Shown piece after piece: positions 8,948 through 17,698 of a stretch of DNA of 64,000 nt (the stretch's first letter is position 1; every line of letters begins with the position of its first letter). Under the pieces are notes generated by a model. It did not search any database. It had not been told where the DNA came from and was given only the letters and a program-made list of their open reading frames with translations. The stretch comes from GCA-958296115 sp965222445 (GTDB lineage Bacteria; Chloroflexota; Dehalococcoidia; Lucifugimonadales; CAJWER01): the NCBI GenBank assembly GCA_965222445.1, contig CBDCTY010000002.1, positions 2,480,001 through 2,544,000 of the forward strand, written 5' to 3'. A program made the translations under genes and the position numbers.

Positions 8948-9157
8948 GCTTCTACCTTTTCCTTTCTGTCTGGAATCTCTGCGCGACCTTGACGACTCCG
9001 GTGCAGGTAATATCTGAGAGGTCGACTCCTGCACGGTGACAATGACTACTCTTTCCTGCCCATTCAGTTATTCAAAGGTGTCGCCCTCACTACTCCAGTT
9101 TCCTCCTTTCATCATCTGTCTTCCATTCCAGCATAACGTCACATGGTAAACCGTGCG

Positions 9158-10210
9158 CTAGTGTCCTATCAGGACGCGCTGCCGCTTCCTTGCGACCGCC
9201 TGGGTGATGCGGTCGATGATGATCGCCATCGCCACGATGGACAGGCCCGCGATCGCGCTGTTCCCGGCCTCCTGCCTGCCTAGGGCCCGCAGCACCGCCT
9301 CGCCCAAGCCGCCTGAGCCGACCAGCGAAGCCACGACCACCATCGCCAGAGCCATCATAGTGGTCTGGTTGATTCCAGCCATGATGGTCGGCAGCGCCAG
9401 CGGGATCTGTACCTTGGCGAGCAGTTGGAGCGGCGTGGTGCCGAACGACCGCGCCGACTCGACCGCGTCGGCCGAAACTTGTCGGATTCCCAGATTGGTC
9501 AGTCGAATCGCCGGCGGCACCGCGTATATCACCGTCGCCATGACAGCCGGCACGTTGCCGAGACCGAAGAACAGGATGCCAGGCACCAGGTACACGAAGC
9601 TTGGCATCGTCTGCATTCCGTCCAGTATGGGACGGATGAGGGAGTCCACCGGGGAGCTGCGGGAGGCGACTATGCCCAGCGGCACCCCGATCAGGAGGGA
9701 TATCGCCACCGACACCACGATGAGTGCCAGCGTCTCCATCGAACCCTCCCAGAGCGTATTGATGCCTCCCGGCAGCCTGCCCATCATCCCGACGAGGAGC
9801 AGAGCTACGGTCGAGAATATGGCCATGGCACGCCCGGACAGCTTCCATGCGGTCAGGGCGACTGCCAGTATGACCACCGGCCATGGGAGCCATAGCAGGA
9901 GGTCCTCGATTGTAATGAGCACCTTGGTTATCACGTTCTTGATGCCGTCGAAGAGCCAGGAGCCTTCGACGGTAAGCCACAGGATCCAGTCGTCCACCTT
10001 GTTCCCGATCGGCTTACCCCATTCGGCGGGGAAGTCCATGCCGGGACCCCACTGGACCAGGCACACGATGAGGCATACCAACAGCGCAATCGCGCTGCCT
10101 GCATACCACAGCAGCCCGCCGAACCTCTCCTGGAGTGCTTCCAGGATCACTTTCGACGGTCGTCTACTTAAGCTGGCTAGCCCAGAAGTGGACTGGTCTA
10201 CTCCTGCCAT
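9158..10210 (-). CDS. Glycine betaine/proline-type ABC transporter permease
   Basis: This 350-residue inner-membrane protein is the translocation subunit of the importer. After an N-terminal helix (about residues 35-52) and a loop, there are several membrane segments. The BPD-transport signature region VESARSFGTTPLQLLAKVQIPLALP contains the EAA-like coupling motif that contacts the ATPase. The family ProW/OpuAB is clear. Its start overlaps the end of the upstream ATPase gene by 13 bases, showing translational coupling; the binding lipoprotein gene follows about 210 bases downstream. I did not assign a proW symbol because the exact solute is unproven. Confidence 0.9.
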   Translation of the reverse strand: MAGVDQSTSGLASLSRRPSKVILEALQERFGGLLWYAGSAIALLVCLIVCLVQWGPGMDFPAEWGKPIGNKVDDWILWLTVEGSWLFDGIKNVITKVLITIEDLLLWLPWPVVILAVALTAWKLSGRAMAIFSTVALLLVGMMGRLPGGINTLWEGSMETLALIVVSVAISLLIGVPLGIVASRSSPVDSLIRPILDGMQTMPSFVYLVPGILFFGLGNVPAVMATVIYAVPPAIRLTNLGIRQVSADAVESARSFGTTPLQLLAKVQIPLALPTIMAGINQTTMMALAMVVVASLVGSGGLGEAVLRALGRQEAGNSAIAGLSIVAMAIIIDRITQAVARKRQRVLIGH

Positions 10211-11442
10211 CGACCTGTCTCCCCATCGATGTCCGCGCTGACATCGCCCGCTCCACCTTCAACTATACATGCTAACAGGGATCCTCGATGGACCTCTCCC
10301 AACAGGCGTCTCTGTTCATCGACCACGGGTATCGGGTACTCCGTCCGTGCCGCCATCGGTATGATGTCTTCTATGTAGTCGTCGGGGCTGGCAGTCGTGA
10401 CCGACTCGGCTTGTGTCTCCTCCAGCGTGGTGACGCGCTGGAGGTCCAAGGCCGCCGCCCGGTCCTCGGTCAGCACTCCTTTCAGGACCCTGTCCCCGCC
10501 AAGCAGGAACACGCGGTCGGTGCCGCAGCTCTGCATCGCGTGCAGGGCTGCGACAGGGCCCTGCGACTCATGGGCCACCGCATTCGGCTCCTGCATAATC
10601 GCCCCGGCCTGTATGACCTTCGCCCTGGATACGTCCTTAACGAACTGGGTCACGTAATCGTCGGCCGGCATAGTGACGATCTCCTCGGGCGAGCCCTGCT
10701 GCACGATCTGCCCGTCCCGCATGATCGCAATGCGGTCGCCGACCTTTAGGGCCTCATTGAGATCATGAGTAATGAACACAATCGTCTTGTGAAGCTCGGT
10801 CTCCAGCGAGATCAGATCGTCCTGCATCTCGCGCCTGATGAGAGGATCGAGACCGCTGAATGGCTCGTCCATCAGCAGGACTTCCGGATCGACGGCGAGC
10901 GCGCGGGCAAGCCCAACACGCTGCTGCATGCCCCCGCTCATCTCGTTCGGAAAGTAGTCCTCCCAACCCTTGAGCCCAACACTCTCGATCGCCTCCGAGG
11001 CCGCCTCGTACCGGGCCTCTCGTTCGAGGCCCCGTATCTCCAGTCCGTACGCGACGTTGTCCATCACGCGACGGTGGGGGAGCAGCCCGTAGTGCTGGAA
11101 GACCATCGCCACCCTCTGGCGGCGGAACTGGATAAGCTCGTTTGGCGTGTAGCCAAGAATGTCCTCGCCATCGAAGCGGATCCCCCCTTTGGTGGGTTCG
11201 ATGAGCCTGATCAGGCACCGCACCAGCGTCGACTTCCCGCTGCCGGAGAGTCCCATGACGACGAAGACCTCGCCACGTTTCACCTGGAAAGATACGTCCC
11301 GAAGCGCGACGACCAGGCCGAGGTCCTCTTGGATGTCGGCCCGGCTCCTGGAAGCCTGGCTTGGGTCCAGGGCTCTCTCAGGACTGGCTCCGAACACCTT
11401 CCAGAGGTCTCTCACCTCTATCTGACAATCCAACTCATCCAT
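10198..11442 (-). CDS. Glycine betaine/proline-type ABC transporter ATP-binding protein with CBS-like tail
   Basis: This 414-residue cytoplasmic ATPase drives the importer. Walker A is GLSGSGKST (residues 64-72), the Q-loop is VFQHYG, the signature is MSGGMQQR (168-175), and Walker B is LLMDEP near 189-194 followed by the switch region. Residues about 285-400 form a two-part CBS-like module, which in OpuA/ProV-type transporters senses ionic strength or nucleotides. It is the first gene of the three-gene minus-strand operon and overlaps the permease gene. A short insertion before the first strand (residues 19-42) is typical of this family. Confidence 0.92.
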   Translation of the reverse strand: MDELDCQIEVRDLWKVFGASPERALDPSQASRSRADIQEDLGLVVALRDVSFQVKRGEVFVVMGLSGSGKSTLVRCLIRLIEPTKGGIRFDGEDILGYTPNELIQFRRQRVAMVFQHYGLLPHRRVMDNVAYGLEIRGLEREARYEAASEAIESVGLKGWEDYFPNEMSGGMQQRVGLARALAVDPEVLLMDEPFSGLDPLIRREMQDDLISLETELHKTIVFITHDLNEALKVGDRIAIMRDGQIVQQGSPEEIVTMPADDYVTQFVKDVSRAKVIQAGAIMQEPNAVAHESQGPVAALHAMQSCGTDRVFLLGGDRVLKGVLTEDRAAALDLQRVTTLEETQAESVTTASPDDYIEDIIPMAARTEYPIPVVDEQRRLLGEVHRGSLLACIVEGGAGDVSADIDGETGRWQE

Positions 11443-11750
11443 ATGACGTGGTCCTGTCTATGCGGATTGGCGGCGGATTGCCCCTACGCTATAGGAACAA
11501 CTCGGCTAGGTCAAATCCGACAGGCAGTCGCTAGGCGCTTCGACCTGTCCGGGAACCGTGATCGATTCCAGAGCCGGCCGCCGCTGGTAACCGCACCGCT
11601 GGATCAGGCGGCCTGCTATGATTGGCTGAAGATGGCGGCACTCACAGGGTCGGCCAGCGGTCTCGGGGAGACTCGACTGAGGGTCCGCCATGCTTTTCTC
11701 CCTCCGCAGCATGCCTCGCTCCACCCAACTCGAATGAACGGAGACTTCCA
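11443..11750. other. Divergent intergenic region between transporter operon and serine hydrolase
   Basis: This roughly 308-base gap separates the minus-strand transporter operon from the plus-strand hydrolase, so it should carry promoters for both. I see no convincing consensus promoter, riboswitch or repeat. The only clear site is the GGAG Shine-Dalgarno at 11740-11743 for the hydrolase. Confidence 0.45.
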
Positions 11751-12848
11751 ATGCAACAGCCATCGCATATTCCCGACTGGGTCACGTTCCCCGATGACGA
11801 TTGGGTGGAGATTTCCCCCGAGGAGGCAGGCCTGGACCCCGTTGGCTTTCAACGATTCCTGGACCGGCTGAATGTGCGCGAGGCCGCATTCGGTGGAGAG
11901 GACCATAGCAATGGCAGGTGGGGAGCGGCCTTGGCTCGCGGCGGATACCTTGTCAAGTCGTGGGGCGACCGGCACTACCGCGCCCAGACGGCCTCGACGG
12001 GCAAGGCCTTTGCATGGGCAGCTTTCGGCTTCGCCGTGGAGGACGGGCTCGCCGACCCGGACACGCCAATTCACGAGACGTGGACCGGCGAGGGCGAGCT
12101 GTCCCACACCCACAAGCTCATGCACGTCGGCCACCACCAGAAGCTGACCTGGCGTCACTTGCTGGGCTCCCGGGAGAAGAGCGAGCATTACGGCGGCTTC
12201 GCCATCGAGCTCGGCATACGATGGAGCGAAAAACGGCATGGCCTCGAGGATGCCGACGCGGTCCCCGGCGTTCCCGAATGGGCCAGGTGGACAGGCGACC
12301 CCTTCTACGACTGCTATTCCCACGTCGAACCTGGCACTCAAGCCATATACAGCAGCGCGGGTTATTGGCGCCTCGGACAGGCACTGACGGCTCTCTGGGG
12401 CCGCGACCTGAAGGACCTGCTCGACGAGCGGCTCTTCGGGAAGATCGGCATCCCGGCCCACCGCTGGGAGTGGCCCTCAGGCGGCTGGGTGAAAGACCAG
12501 AAGTACCTCTATCCAGCCATCCCCGACGCCTACACATACCTGGACCCGCCGTACGAGATAGACGGACACGTCGTTCGCAGCGCCCCCGGCTGGGTCATCA
12601 TGAGCGCGTCCGATCTGGCCCGCTTCGGCCATCTGGTGGCCACCCGCGGTATCTGGAAGGGGCAGCGAGTCCTCGGAGCCGAGTGGCTGCGGGGTCACGG
12701 TGGCGGCAACAAGAGCGGTGCCAGCGGCGAGAGCAGACACTACACGACCATGGGCGTCGTCACCACACTCGGCCTCGACCACGCGCACTCCACGGAGACC
12801 GATAGCTTCATCCCTGAGCGCCTATTCACTGGTCCCCCGCGCAGATAG
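11751..12848 (+). CDS. Beta-lactamase-family serine hydrolase
   Basis: The 365-residue protein belongs to the class C beta-lactamase/DD-peptidase/esterase superfamily. The nucleophile motif SxxK is Ser82-Thr-Gly-Lys85. A YxS/YxN-like box occurs in YSSAGYW, and a possible third box is the Gly-rich HGGGNKSG. No signal peptide is seen, so it is probably a cytosolic esterase or amidase rather than a true lactamase. The ATG at 11751 follows GGAG with seven bases spacing. The C-terminus ends soon after GLDHAHSTETDSF, shorter than I would expect for the last strands of the fold, so a recent truncation is possible. Confidence 0.75.
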   Translation: MQQPSHIPDWVTFPDDDWVEISPEEAGLDPVGFQRFLDRLNVREAAFGGEDHSNGRWGAALARGGYLVKSWGDRHYRAQTASTGKAFAWAAFGFAVEDGLADPDTPIHETWTGEGELSHTHKLMHVGHHQKLTWRHLLGSREKSEHYGGFAIELGIRWSEKRHGLEDADAVPGVPEWARWTGDPFYDCYSHVEPGTQAIYSSAGYWRLGQALTALWGRDLKDLLDERLFGKIGIPAHRWEWPSGGWVKDQKYLYPAIPDAYTYLDPPYEIDGHVVRSAPGWVIMSASDLARFGHLVATRGIWKGQRVLGAEWLRGHGGGNKSGASGESRHYTTMGVVTTLGLDHAHSTETDSFIPERLFTGPPRR

Positions 12849-13045
12849 AACGGGCTTGGCTCATGCTAGAATTGAGGTTTGCGAGAGCGTCCTGAGAGGT
12901 CGCTTGGAGGCCCAGTAGGGGGAGCAATCCCTATGGTGGGCGTCGATCGTTCCCGGATGCTCAGCGTGACGTCCTTGCCCGCTGAGTGACCCATCGCCCT
13001 GGCTGCAAATGGCTGTCAATCCTCCTACCCGATCAAGAGTCGCCA

Positions 13046-14759
13046 ATGAAGCAGTGGATAGAAAATCTACGCAGTATGTGGGCGCTAGCCGTCTTCTCGT
13101 ACCACACCTTCATTGCGCCGTGGCCCTTGCTGCGTTCGAGCGTCCCGACCTGTACGATCAGCTGCACCGGGCTCGTGAGGCCCTGGACAACCGGCTCTTC
13201 ACCAGCCTCAATGCACTCTTCAGGTTTCCATCGCTCCTGGTGATGGGGTTTGGCATACTCCTGTTCCTCGCCACTGCGCATTTGGTCTTCCCGCTGGTGC
13301 TACTTGTCGGGCTCGTTCCATTTCACCACGTGACCCTTGCGCTCGACAGGAAGGTCTGGATTCTGATCCGCGCCCAGACCCAGTCGGAGCGGGTACTTAT
13401 ACCAATTCATTGTGACTACGCCGTCAATTCAAATCGTAGCGGCGGGTTTGTAACCCGCCTTCCCCAGTCACTGCCGTAAACCTGCCCTGATCCTGTCGAA
13501 GGGCATAGCAACCAGGTTCATGGATATATGGCGGCATCACACCTAATTGGTATTACTTACCTGAGTGACCTGATGACGAAGAAGAACTCCGCAGCAGAGG
13601 TGCGCCTGTTCGGGCTGGTGAATACCTGCGCGACAGGAGACAGCAGCTTTCGTCGCGTCTTCGACGGGAGAGGTACGAGCTGGCACGCGAGCACGCTGGA
13701 TTCGCCAGCCTGGCGAGCATGACCGACCAGGTCGCTTACGGCGCGGTCATAGGCGGTGTCTGTCTGATGATCCTGCGCGGGAGCCTTACTGTCGGCAGCT
13801 TGCCGCGTACCTATCTGCGGCGGAGCGGTTCCGCTACTCCATGTCGTGGATAGGCTTCTACTTGATGACCCTCGACGCAGACTTCAGATACCTGGCCGAC
13901 CTGATCGACTACCTGGGAATCTCCGACCCGGACCTGCTGGACGCTCCATCCCGAAGCGGGCCAGGTGACATGGAACAACGACCCCCTAAGACAGCGGAGA
14001 ATACCCCGGAGGTTGACTTCTCGCGGTTGTCGTTTGCATATCCAGGCACAGAGACGATGGTCCTTGATCAGCTGGACCTGACCATCGCGCCCGGCGAGCG
14101 GGGTTGCGCTGGTGGGAAGGAACGGAGCGGGCAAGTCCACCCTGGCGCGCCTGCTGCTCGGTTTGTACCGCCCGACGTCGGGAAGTATCAGGGTCGGAGG
14201 CGTCGACCTGCGTGACATGGACCCGTCGAAGTGGCGCGGTCGCGTCGCCGCCGTTTTCCAGGACTACTTCCGTTTCGAGCTGACCGCAATGGAGAACATC
14301 GGATTCGGCGACCTGCCGCGGATGGACGAGCGGCCGGCAATCGAGTTGGCCGCCGTCAAGGGCGGCGCTGCCCGGTTCGTGGCTGGGCTTCCGAGGGGCT
14401 ACGACACGATGCTTGGGAGGTCGTTCGACGAGGCCGGTCAGGACATCTCGGCAGGGCAGTGGCAGCGGCTGGCGAGCGCCCGTGCATACTTCCGCGAGGC
14501 CTCGGTGCTGGTGCTGGACGAGCCGACGGCTGCGCTCGACGCGAAGGCCGAGGTGGAAGTGTACAGGAGGTTCCGGGACATGTCGCAGGGCAAGTCGGTC
14601 CTGCTGATCTCCCACCGACTCGGCTCCGCCCGCCTCGCGGACCGCATCGTCTTCCTGGAGGACGGCCGGATCGCCGAGCAGGGCACCCACGACCAGCTCA
14701 TGGCCCTGAATGGCGCCTACTCAAGGCTCTACTCCATACAGGCCGACTGGTACCGGTGA
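13046..14759 (+). pseudogene. ABC transporter (fused membrane/ATP-binding) pseudogene
   Basis: Fragments of one ABC_membrane/ATPase protein lie in order but in different frames. An N-terminal MKQWIENLRSMW piece begins at 13046. Then comes a jump to AAFERPDLYDQLHRAREALDNRL, a 153-bp insertion element, then YLSDLMTKKNSAAEVRLFGL. The frame shifts near 13619 (EYLRDRRQQL), again near 13800 (AYLSAAERFRYSMSW), and once more near 14100. It ends with an intact-looking ATPase half (VGRNGAGKST, ISAGQWQR, VLVLDEPTAALD, ISHRLGSAR). Much of the membrane domain is deleted. At least three frameshifts plus the insertion make it non-functional, although 14112-14759 alone could still be translated. Confidence 0.88.
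13400..13552. mobile_element. MITE-like element, 153 bp, with TTA target duplication
   Basis: The ends form an inverted repeat: TACCAATT at 13400-13407 and AATTGGTA at 13545-13552, extending imperfectly to 13 of 16 positions. TTA is duplicated on both sides (13397-13399 and 13553-13555). Removing the element plus one TTA (156 bases) joins the flanking ABC-transporter fragments in one reading frame. This supports insertion into a then-coding gene. Internally there is a GGCGGGTT/AACCCGCC hairpin (about 13440-13460). No transposase is encoded, so it would have moved in trans. Confidence 0.75.
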
Positions 14760-14888
14760 ACGAGGCTCTACGAGTGCGTCGCCGCGGCGGCGGCATAGAT
14801 AGCGGCGCGCTGCGCAAGCCGCGCCTCCCGTGTGACCCCCTGCCTGGGTACTGAAGTGTCACTGGTCCTCATCATGTGGGCCACCCAC

Positions 14889-15009
14889 CCCAGATCCACC
14901 ACCTAATTTGGACGGGCGGCGTGACGGACTGCCTCTGAGGCTATGGCTGTGCACCTTGCCGGGGATGGGTTCCCGCCTTCGCGGGAATGACGGAGGTGGG
15001 GGATTTGGG
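14889..15009. mobile_element. Small inverted-repeat element, copy 1 of a two-copy family
   Basis: The left end CCCAGATCCACCACCT (14889-14904) and the right end, read as its complement CCCAAATCCCCCACCT, match at 14 of 16 positions. A four-base CCAC flanks both sides (14885-14888 and 15010-15013). The interior contains a short palindrome around TCCCGCCTTCGCGGGA. The same termini occur at 17383-17547. The element lies between the ABC pseudogene and the CocE hydrolase gene and encodes nothing. Confidence 0.55.
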
Positions 15010-15077
15010 CCACGCGGACTGCGTTGTGCTTCCCGGGTCTGCCGCGATAGAATCCGAGTTCTGGGGGAGGTAAAGCC

Positions 15078-16754
15078 GTGAGTCCTACTGGACAGCCGAT
15101 CAGTATTCGCCTGGACGTCAAGATTCCCATGAGGGACGGCGTCTTGCTATCTGCCGACATCTACACACCACCCGGGGACGGGCCGTTTCCCGTGCTGCTC
15201 GTCAGGACCATATACGACAAGCAGCAGGAACGCTATGTCGAGTGGACCGAGCGTTTCGTCGAGGCCGGGTATGCCTGCGTTATGCAGGACTGCCGCGGGC
15301 GCAACGACTCCGACGGCCCATGGGAGCCGTACATTCACGAGGCGGACGACGGCCATGACACCATAGAATGGATAGGCGCTCAGCCTTGGTGCGACGGCAG
15401 CGTCGGCATGTACGGCATCTCCTACGTTGGCTTCACACAGCACCAGCCGGCCACCCAGAGGAGCAAGTACCTGAAGGGCATAGTGCCCATTGCGTCGCAG
15501 CAGGACAACTTCGGCCACCAGCGCGTAGACGGCGTGTTGCAGCAGCACGTAGCCCAGTTCTTCATCAACATGGCGGGGCGGACGAATAAGAGAGCATCGA
15601 CCGCCCTGATGGACTGGGACGAGATATACCGCCGCCTGCCGCTCGTGTCGGCAGTGGACGACATCGTCGACCTGGAGTTCTACCGCGAGGTCGTCCGACA
15701 CCATACGTTCGACGACTTCTGGAAGTCCTATTCGATGCGGGGCAAGTACGGAGAGGTAGCCGTTCCGGCATACTTCATAAGCGGCTGGTACGACAACCTC
15801 GTCCACGAGACGTGCAGGCTCTTCCAGGGCTGGACCTCCGGCGCCAGGACGGAAGGGGCCCGGCGACTCACGAAGCTGCTAATCGGCCCGTGGAGCCACC
15901 GCAACATCGGGTCGAGCGAGCGTTTTGGGAGCGTCGATTTCGGCGGGGCCGCCTTCGTGGACATAGTCGCAGAGCAGATAAGGTGGAACGACCGGCGGCT
16001 CAGAGGAATCGATAACGGCATCGATGCCGAGCCGAAGGTCATGGTGTTCGTCATGGGTGCGAACCGATGGCGGACCGGCGACACGTGGCCCCTGGAGGGC
16101 GTGCAGTACCGCGACTTCTACCTCCGGTCCAGGCGCGGCGCCAACTCGCTGCACGGCGATGGGAAGCTGAGCGACAAGGTGCCTGGAGACGAGCCGCCCG
16201 ACGAATTCACATACGACCCCCACGACCCGGTCCCCACCATTGGGGGCCAGTTCATGATGATCGAGATGGGAGGGCCGGCGGACCGGCGTGCCGCCCAGCG
16301 ACGGGACGACGTGCTCGTCTACGACTACGGGCCTTTAGAGGAGGACCTGGAGGTCGTGGGCCCTGTCACGCTGACCCTTTACGTATCGTCGAGTGCGCCG
16401 GACACGGACTTCACCGGAACGCTATCGGACGTCCACCCCGACGGCAAGGCGGTGATGCTGACTGAAGGGATCGCCCGAGCTAGGTTCAGGGATTCCATCG
16501 AGGAGCCTGTGTTGATGGAGCCCGGAGGCGTCTACGAGATCAGTGTGGATATGTGGGACACGGGGAATTTGTTCAAGGCGGGCCACACGATCCGCCTCGA
16601 GGTGTCCAGCAGCAATTTCCCGCGCTATGAGCGTAATCAGAATACCGGCTCACAGCCCGGGCTTGACGCGGACGTGGCCATCGCCCAGCAGAGCATCTAC
16701 CACGATGGGGACCGACCGTCCCGCCTGACCCTGCCCGTCGTTCCGACGGGCTAA
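15078..16754 (+). CDS. CocE/NonD-family hydrolase (X-Pro dipeptidyl-peptidase type)
   Basis: This 558-residue alpha/beta-hydrolase acts on ester or acyl-amide bonds. The N-terminal catalytic domain has the nucleophile motif GISYVG with Ser115 and the typical opening MRDGVLLSADIYTP. The likely Asp and His of the triad lie in YFISGWYD and in GPWSHRN. The C-terminal half (from about residue 330) is the jelly-roll X-Pro dipeptidase C domain, ending with the conserved GHTIRLEVSSSNFPRY region. No signal peptide is seen. Translation begins at GTG 15078, seven bases after GGGGGAGG. Physiological substrate is unknown; no neighbouring genes share the pathway. Confidence 0.88.
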   Translation: MSPTGQPISIRLDVKIPMRDGVLLSADIYTPPGDGPFPVLLVRTIYDKQQERYVEWTERFVEAGYACVMQDCRGRNDSDGPWEPYIHEADDGHDTIEWIGAQPWCDGSVGMYGISYVGFTQHQPATQRSKYLKGIVPIASQQDNFGHQRVDGVLQQHVAQFFINMAGRTNKRASTALMDWDEIYRRLPLVSAVDDIVDLEFYREVVRHHTFDDFWKSYSMRGKYGEVAVPAYFISGWYDNLVHETCRLFQGWTSGARTEGARRLTKLLIGPWSHRNIGSSERFGSVDFGGAAFVDIVAEQIRWNDRRLRGIDNGIDAEPKVMVFVMGANRWRTGDTWPLEGVQYRDFYLRSRRGANSLHGDGKLSDKVPGDEPPDEFTYDPHDPVPTIGGQFMMIEMGGPADRRAAQRRDDVLVYDYGPLEEDLEVVGPVTLTLYVSSSAPDTDFTGTLSDVHPDGKAVMLTEGIARARFRDSIEEPVLMEPGGVYEISVDMWDTGNLFKAGHTIRLEVSSSNFPRYERNQNTGSQPGLDADVAIAQQSIYHDGDRPSRLTLPVVPTG

Positions 16755-16825
16755 CCCCAAGCGCACAGGCGGCCGGTGGTGGCGCCGACGCGCCGCCTTA
16801 GTGTGGGCAGTCCCGAATGTGCCCT

Positions 16826-17014
16826 CTAACGAGTCCGACGCCGGCGAATGCGGCGAAGGCTCCGAGCCTTGTCCAGGCGCGACTGCTCGCCCTTTGACCG
16901 GAAGAACCGGCGGTTCCTGAGCTCCCGCAGCACGCCGGACCTCTGCATCGACGTCTGGAACCTCTTGAGGAGCTGCTCCCCGCCCTCACCTTCGCGCATT
17001 GTGACGAACGCCAA
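16826..17014 (-). CDS. rpsU: Small ribosomal subunit protein bS21
   Basis: The 62-residue, strongly basic protein matches bS21: VTMREGEGGEQLLKRF, then SGVLRELRNRRFF, then an Arg-rich tail. It sits near the 3' end of 16S rRNA in the 30S subunit and helps initiation. The same frame is open much further upstream (to 17287), but the protein should start at the TTG at 17014. That codon lies seven bases after an ACGGAGGA Shine-Dalgarno (17021-17028) and yields the normal family length. The nearby ATG (in VTMREG) would cut off the conserved first strand. Confidence 0.88.
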   Translation of the reverse strand: MAFVTMREGEGGEQLLKRFQTSMQRSGVLRELRNRRFFRSKGEQSRLDKARSLRRIRRRRTR

Positions 17015-17382
17015 TATCAATCCTCCGTGAGCTGATGGCGTCAAGTATAGCCCGTACCGCAGCCCTCGCGCCAGTGGGTGTACTCGCTTGGCGCATCTTG
17101 TGCCTGCGGTCCTGGCGGTCTCGTGCGCGACACTTGAGGGCTGCAAGAAGCTTCCAGTCCAGGTCGCCGTCGTACTGTCGGCTGACAAGCTGACTTCAGC
17201 AACCTCGAGTCGAAAACTAGAATCACCTAGTTCGAAGAAGGTCGGGTCCAATCTGGCCGGATGTACAGCATCCCCCTCCTGACTCATGAACTGCAGAAGC
17301 GCATCTTATGAGCGCGTCTGCATAACTGCTGGAATCTTCGTTCGAGACTTTGCCTATCCATAGCCGCATTCATGACATGCAC
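17015..17382. other. Intergenic region upstream of rpsU with no recognised gene
   Basis: About 370 bases lie between rpsU and the inverted-repeat element. The open minus-strand frame through it has no family resemblance beyond the bS21 part, and I see no RNA gene. It must contain the rpsU promoter, but no convincing consensus is visible. Confidence 0.45.
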
Positions 17383-17547
17383 CCCAAATCCACCACCTAA
17401 ATTGGCGATGCGGTTGAGTTTTGTAGCTAAATTGGTCATTTTGGACAATTCGTTCTTTCACCCAGTAGGTGAAGAGAAGGCCCCGTCTTCAGGGCTGAAT
17501 CAGATACTGGATCAGATCGTCGGTTCGGTTTAGGTGGGGGATTTGGG
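17383..17547. mobile_element. Small inverted-repeat element, copy 2, with TGCAC duplication
   Basis: The termini CCCAAATCCACCACCTAAA (left, from 17383) and the complementary right end CCCAAATCCCCCACCTAAA (ending at 17547) differ at one position over 19. The five bases TGCAC occur on both sides (17378-17382 and 17548-17552) and look like a target duplication. The 165-bp interior is AT-richer than its surroundings and has no gene. The ends match the element at 14889-15009. Confidence 0.7.
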
Positions 17548-17698
17548 TGCACGCCCTGCGGTTGACAAATGGGACTGTAGGTTATATGAAGAGCAGACTG
17601 GAGAACATGTTGCAATCTTCATATAGCCCGACGCTGCTGGAAGCAGATGTCAGGAAGCACTTCGTGCCGTGTACGGGCCTTGAAACCAGAGGACCCGC

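Noticed and set aside
17015..17287. Longer 153-codon version of rpsU
   Set aside because: The bS21 similarity begins at the TTG at 17014, which has the Shine-Dalgarno. The upstream part is unrelated.
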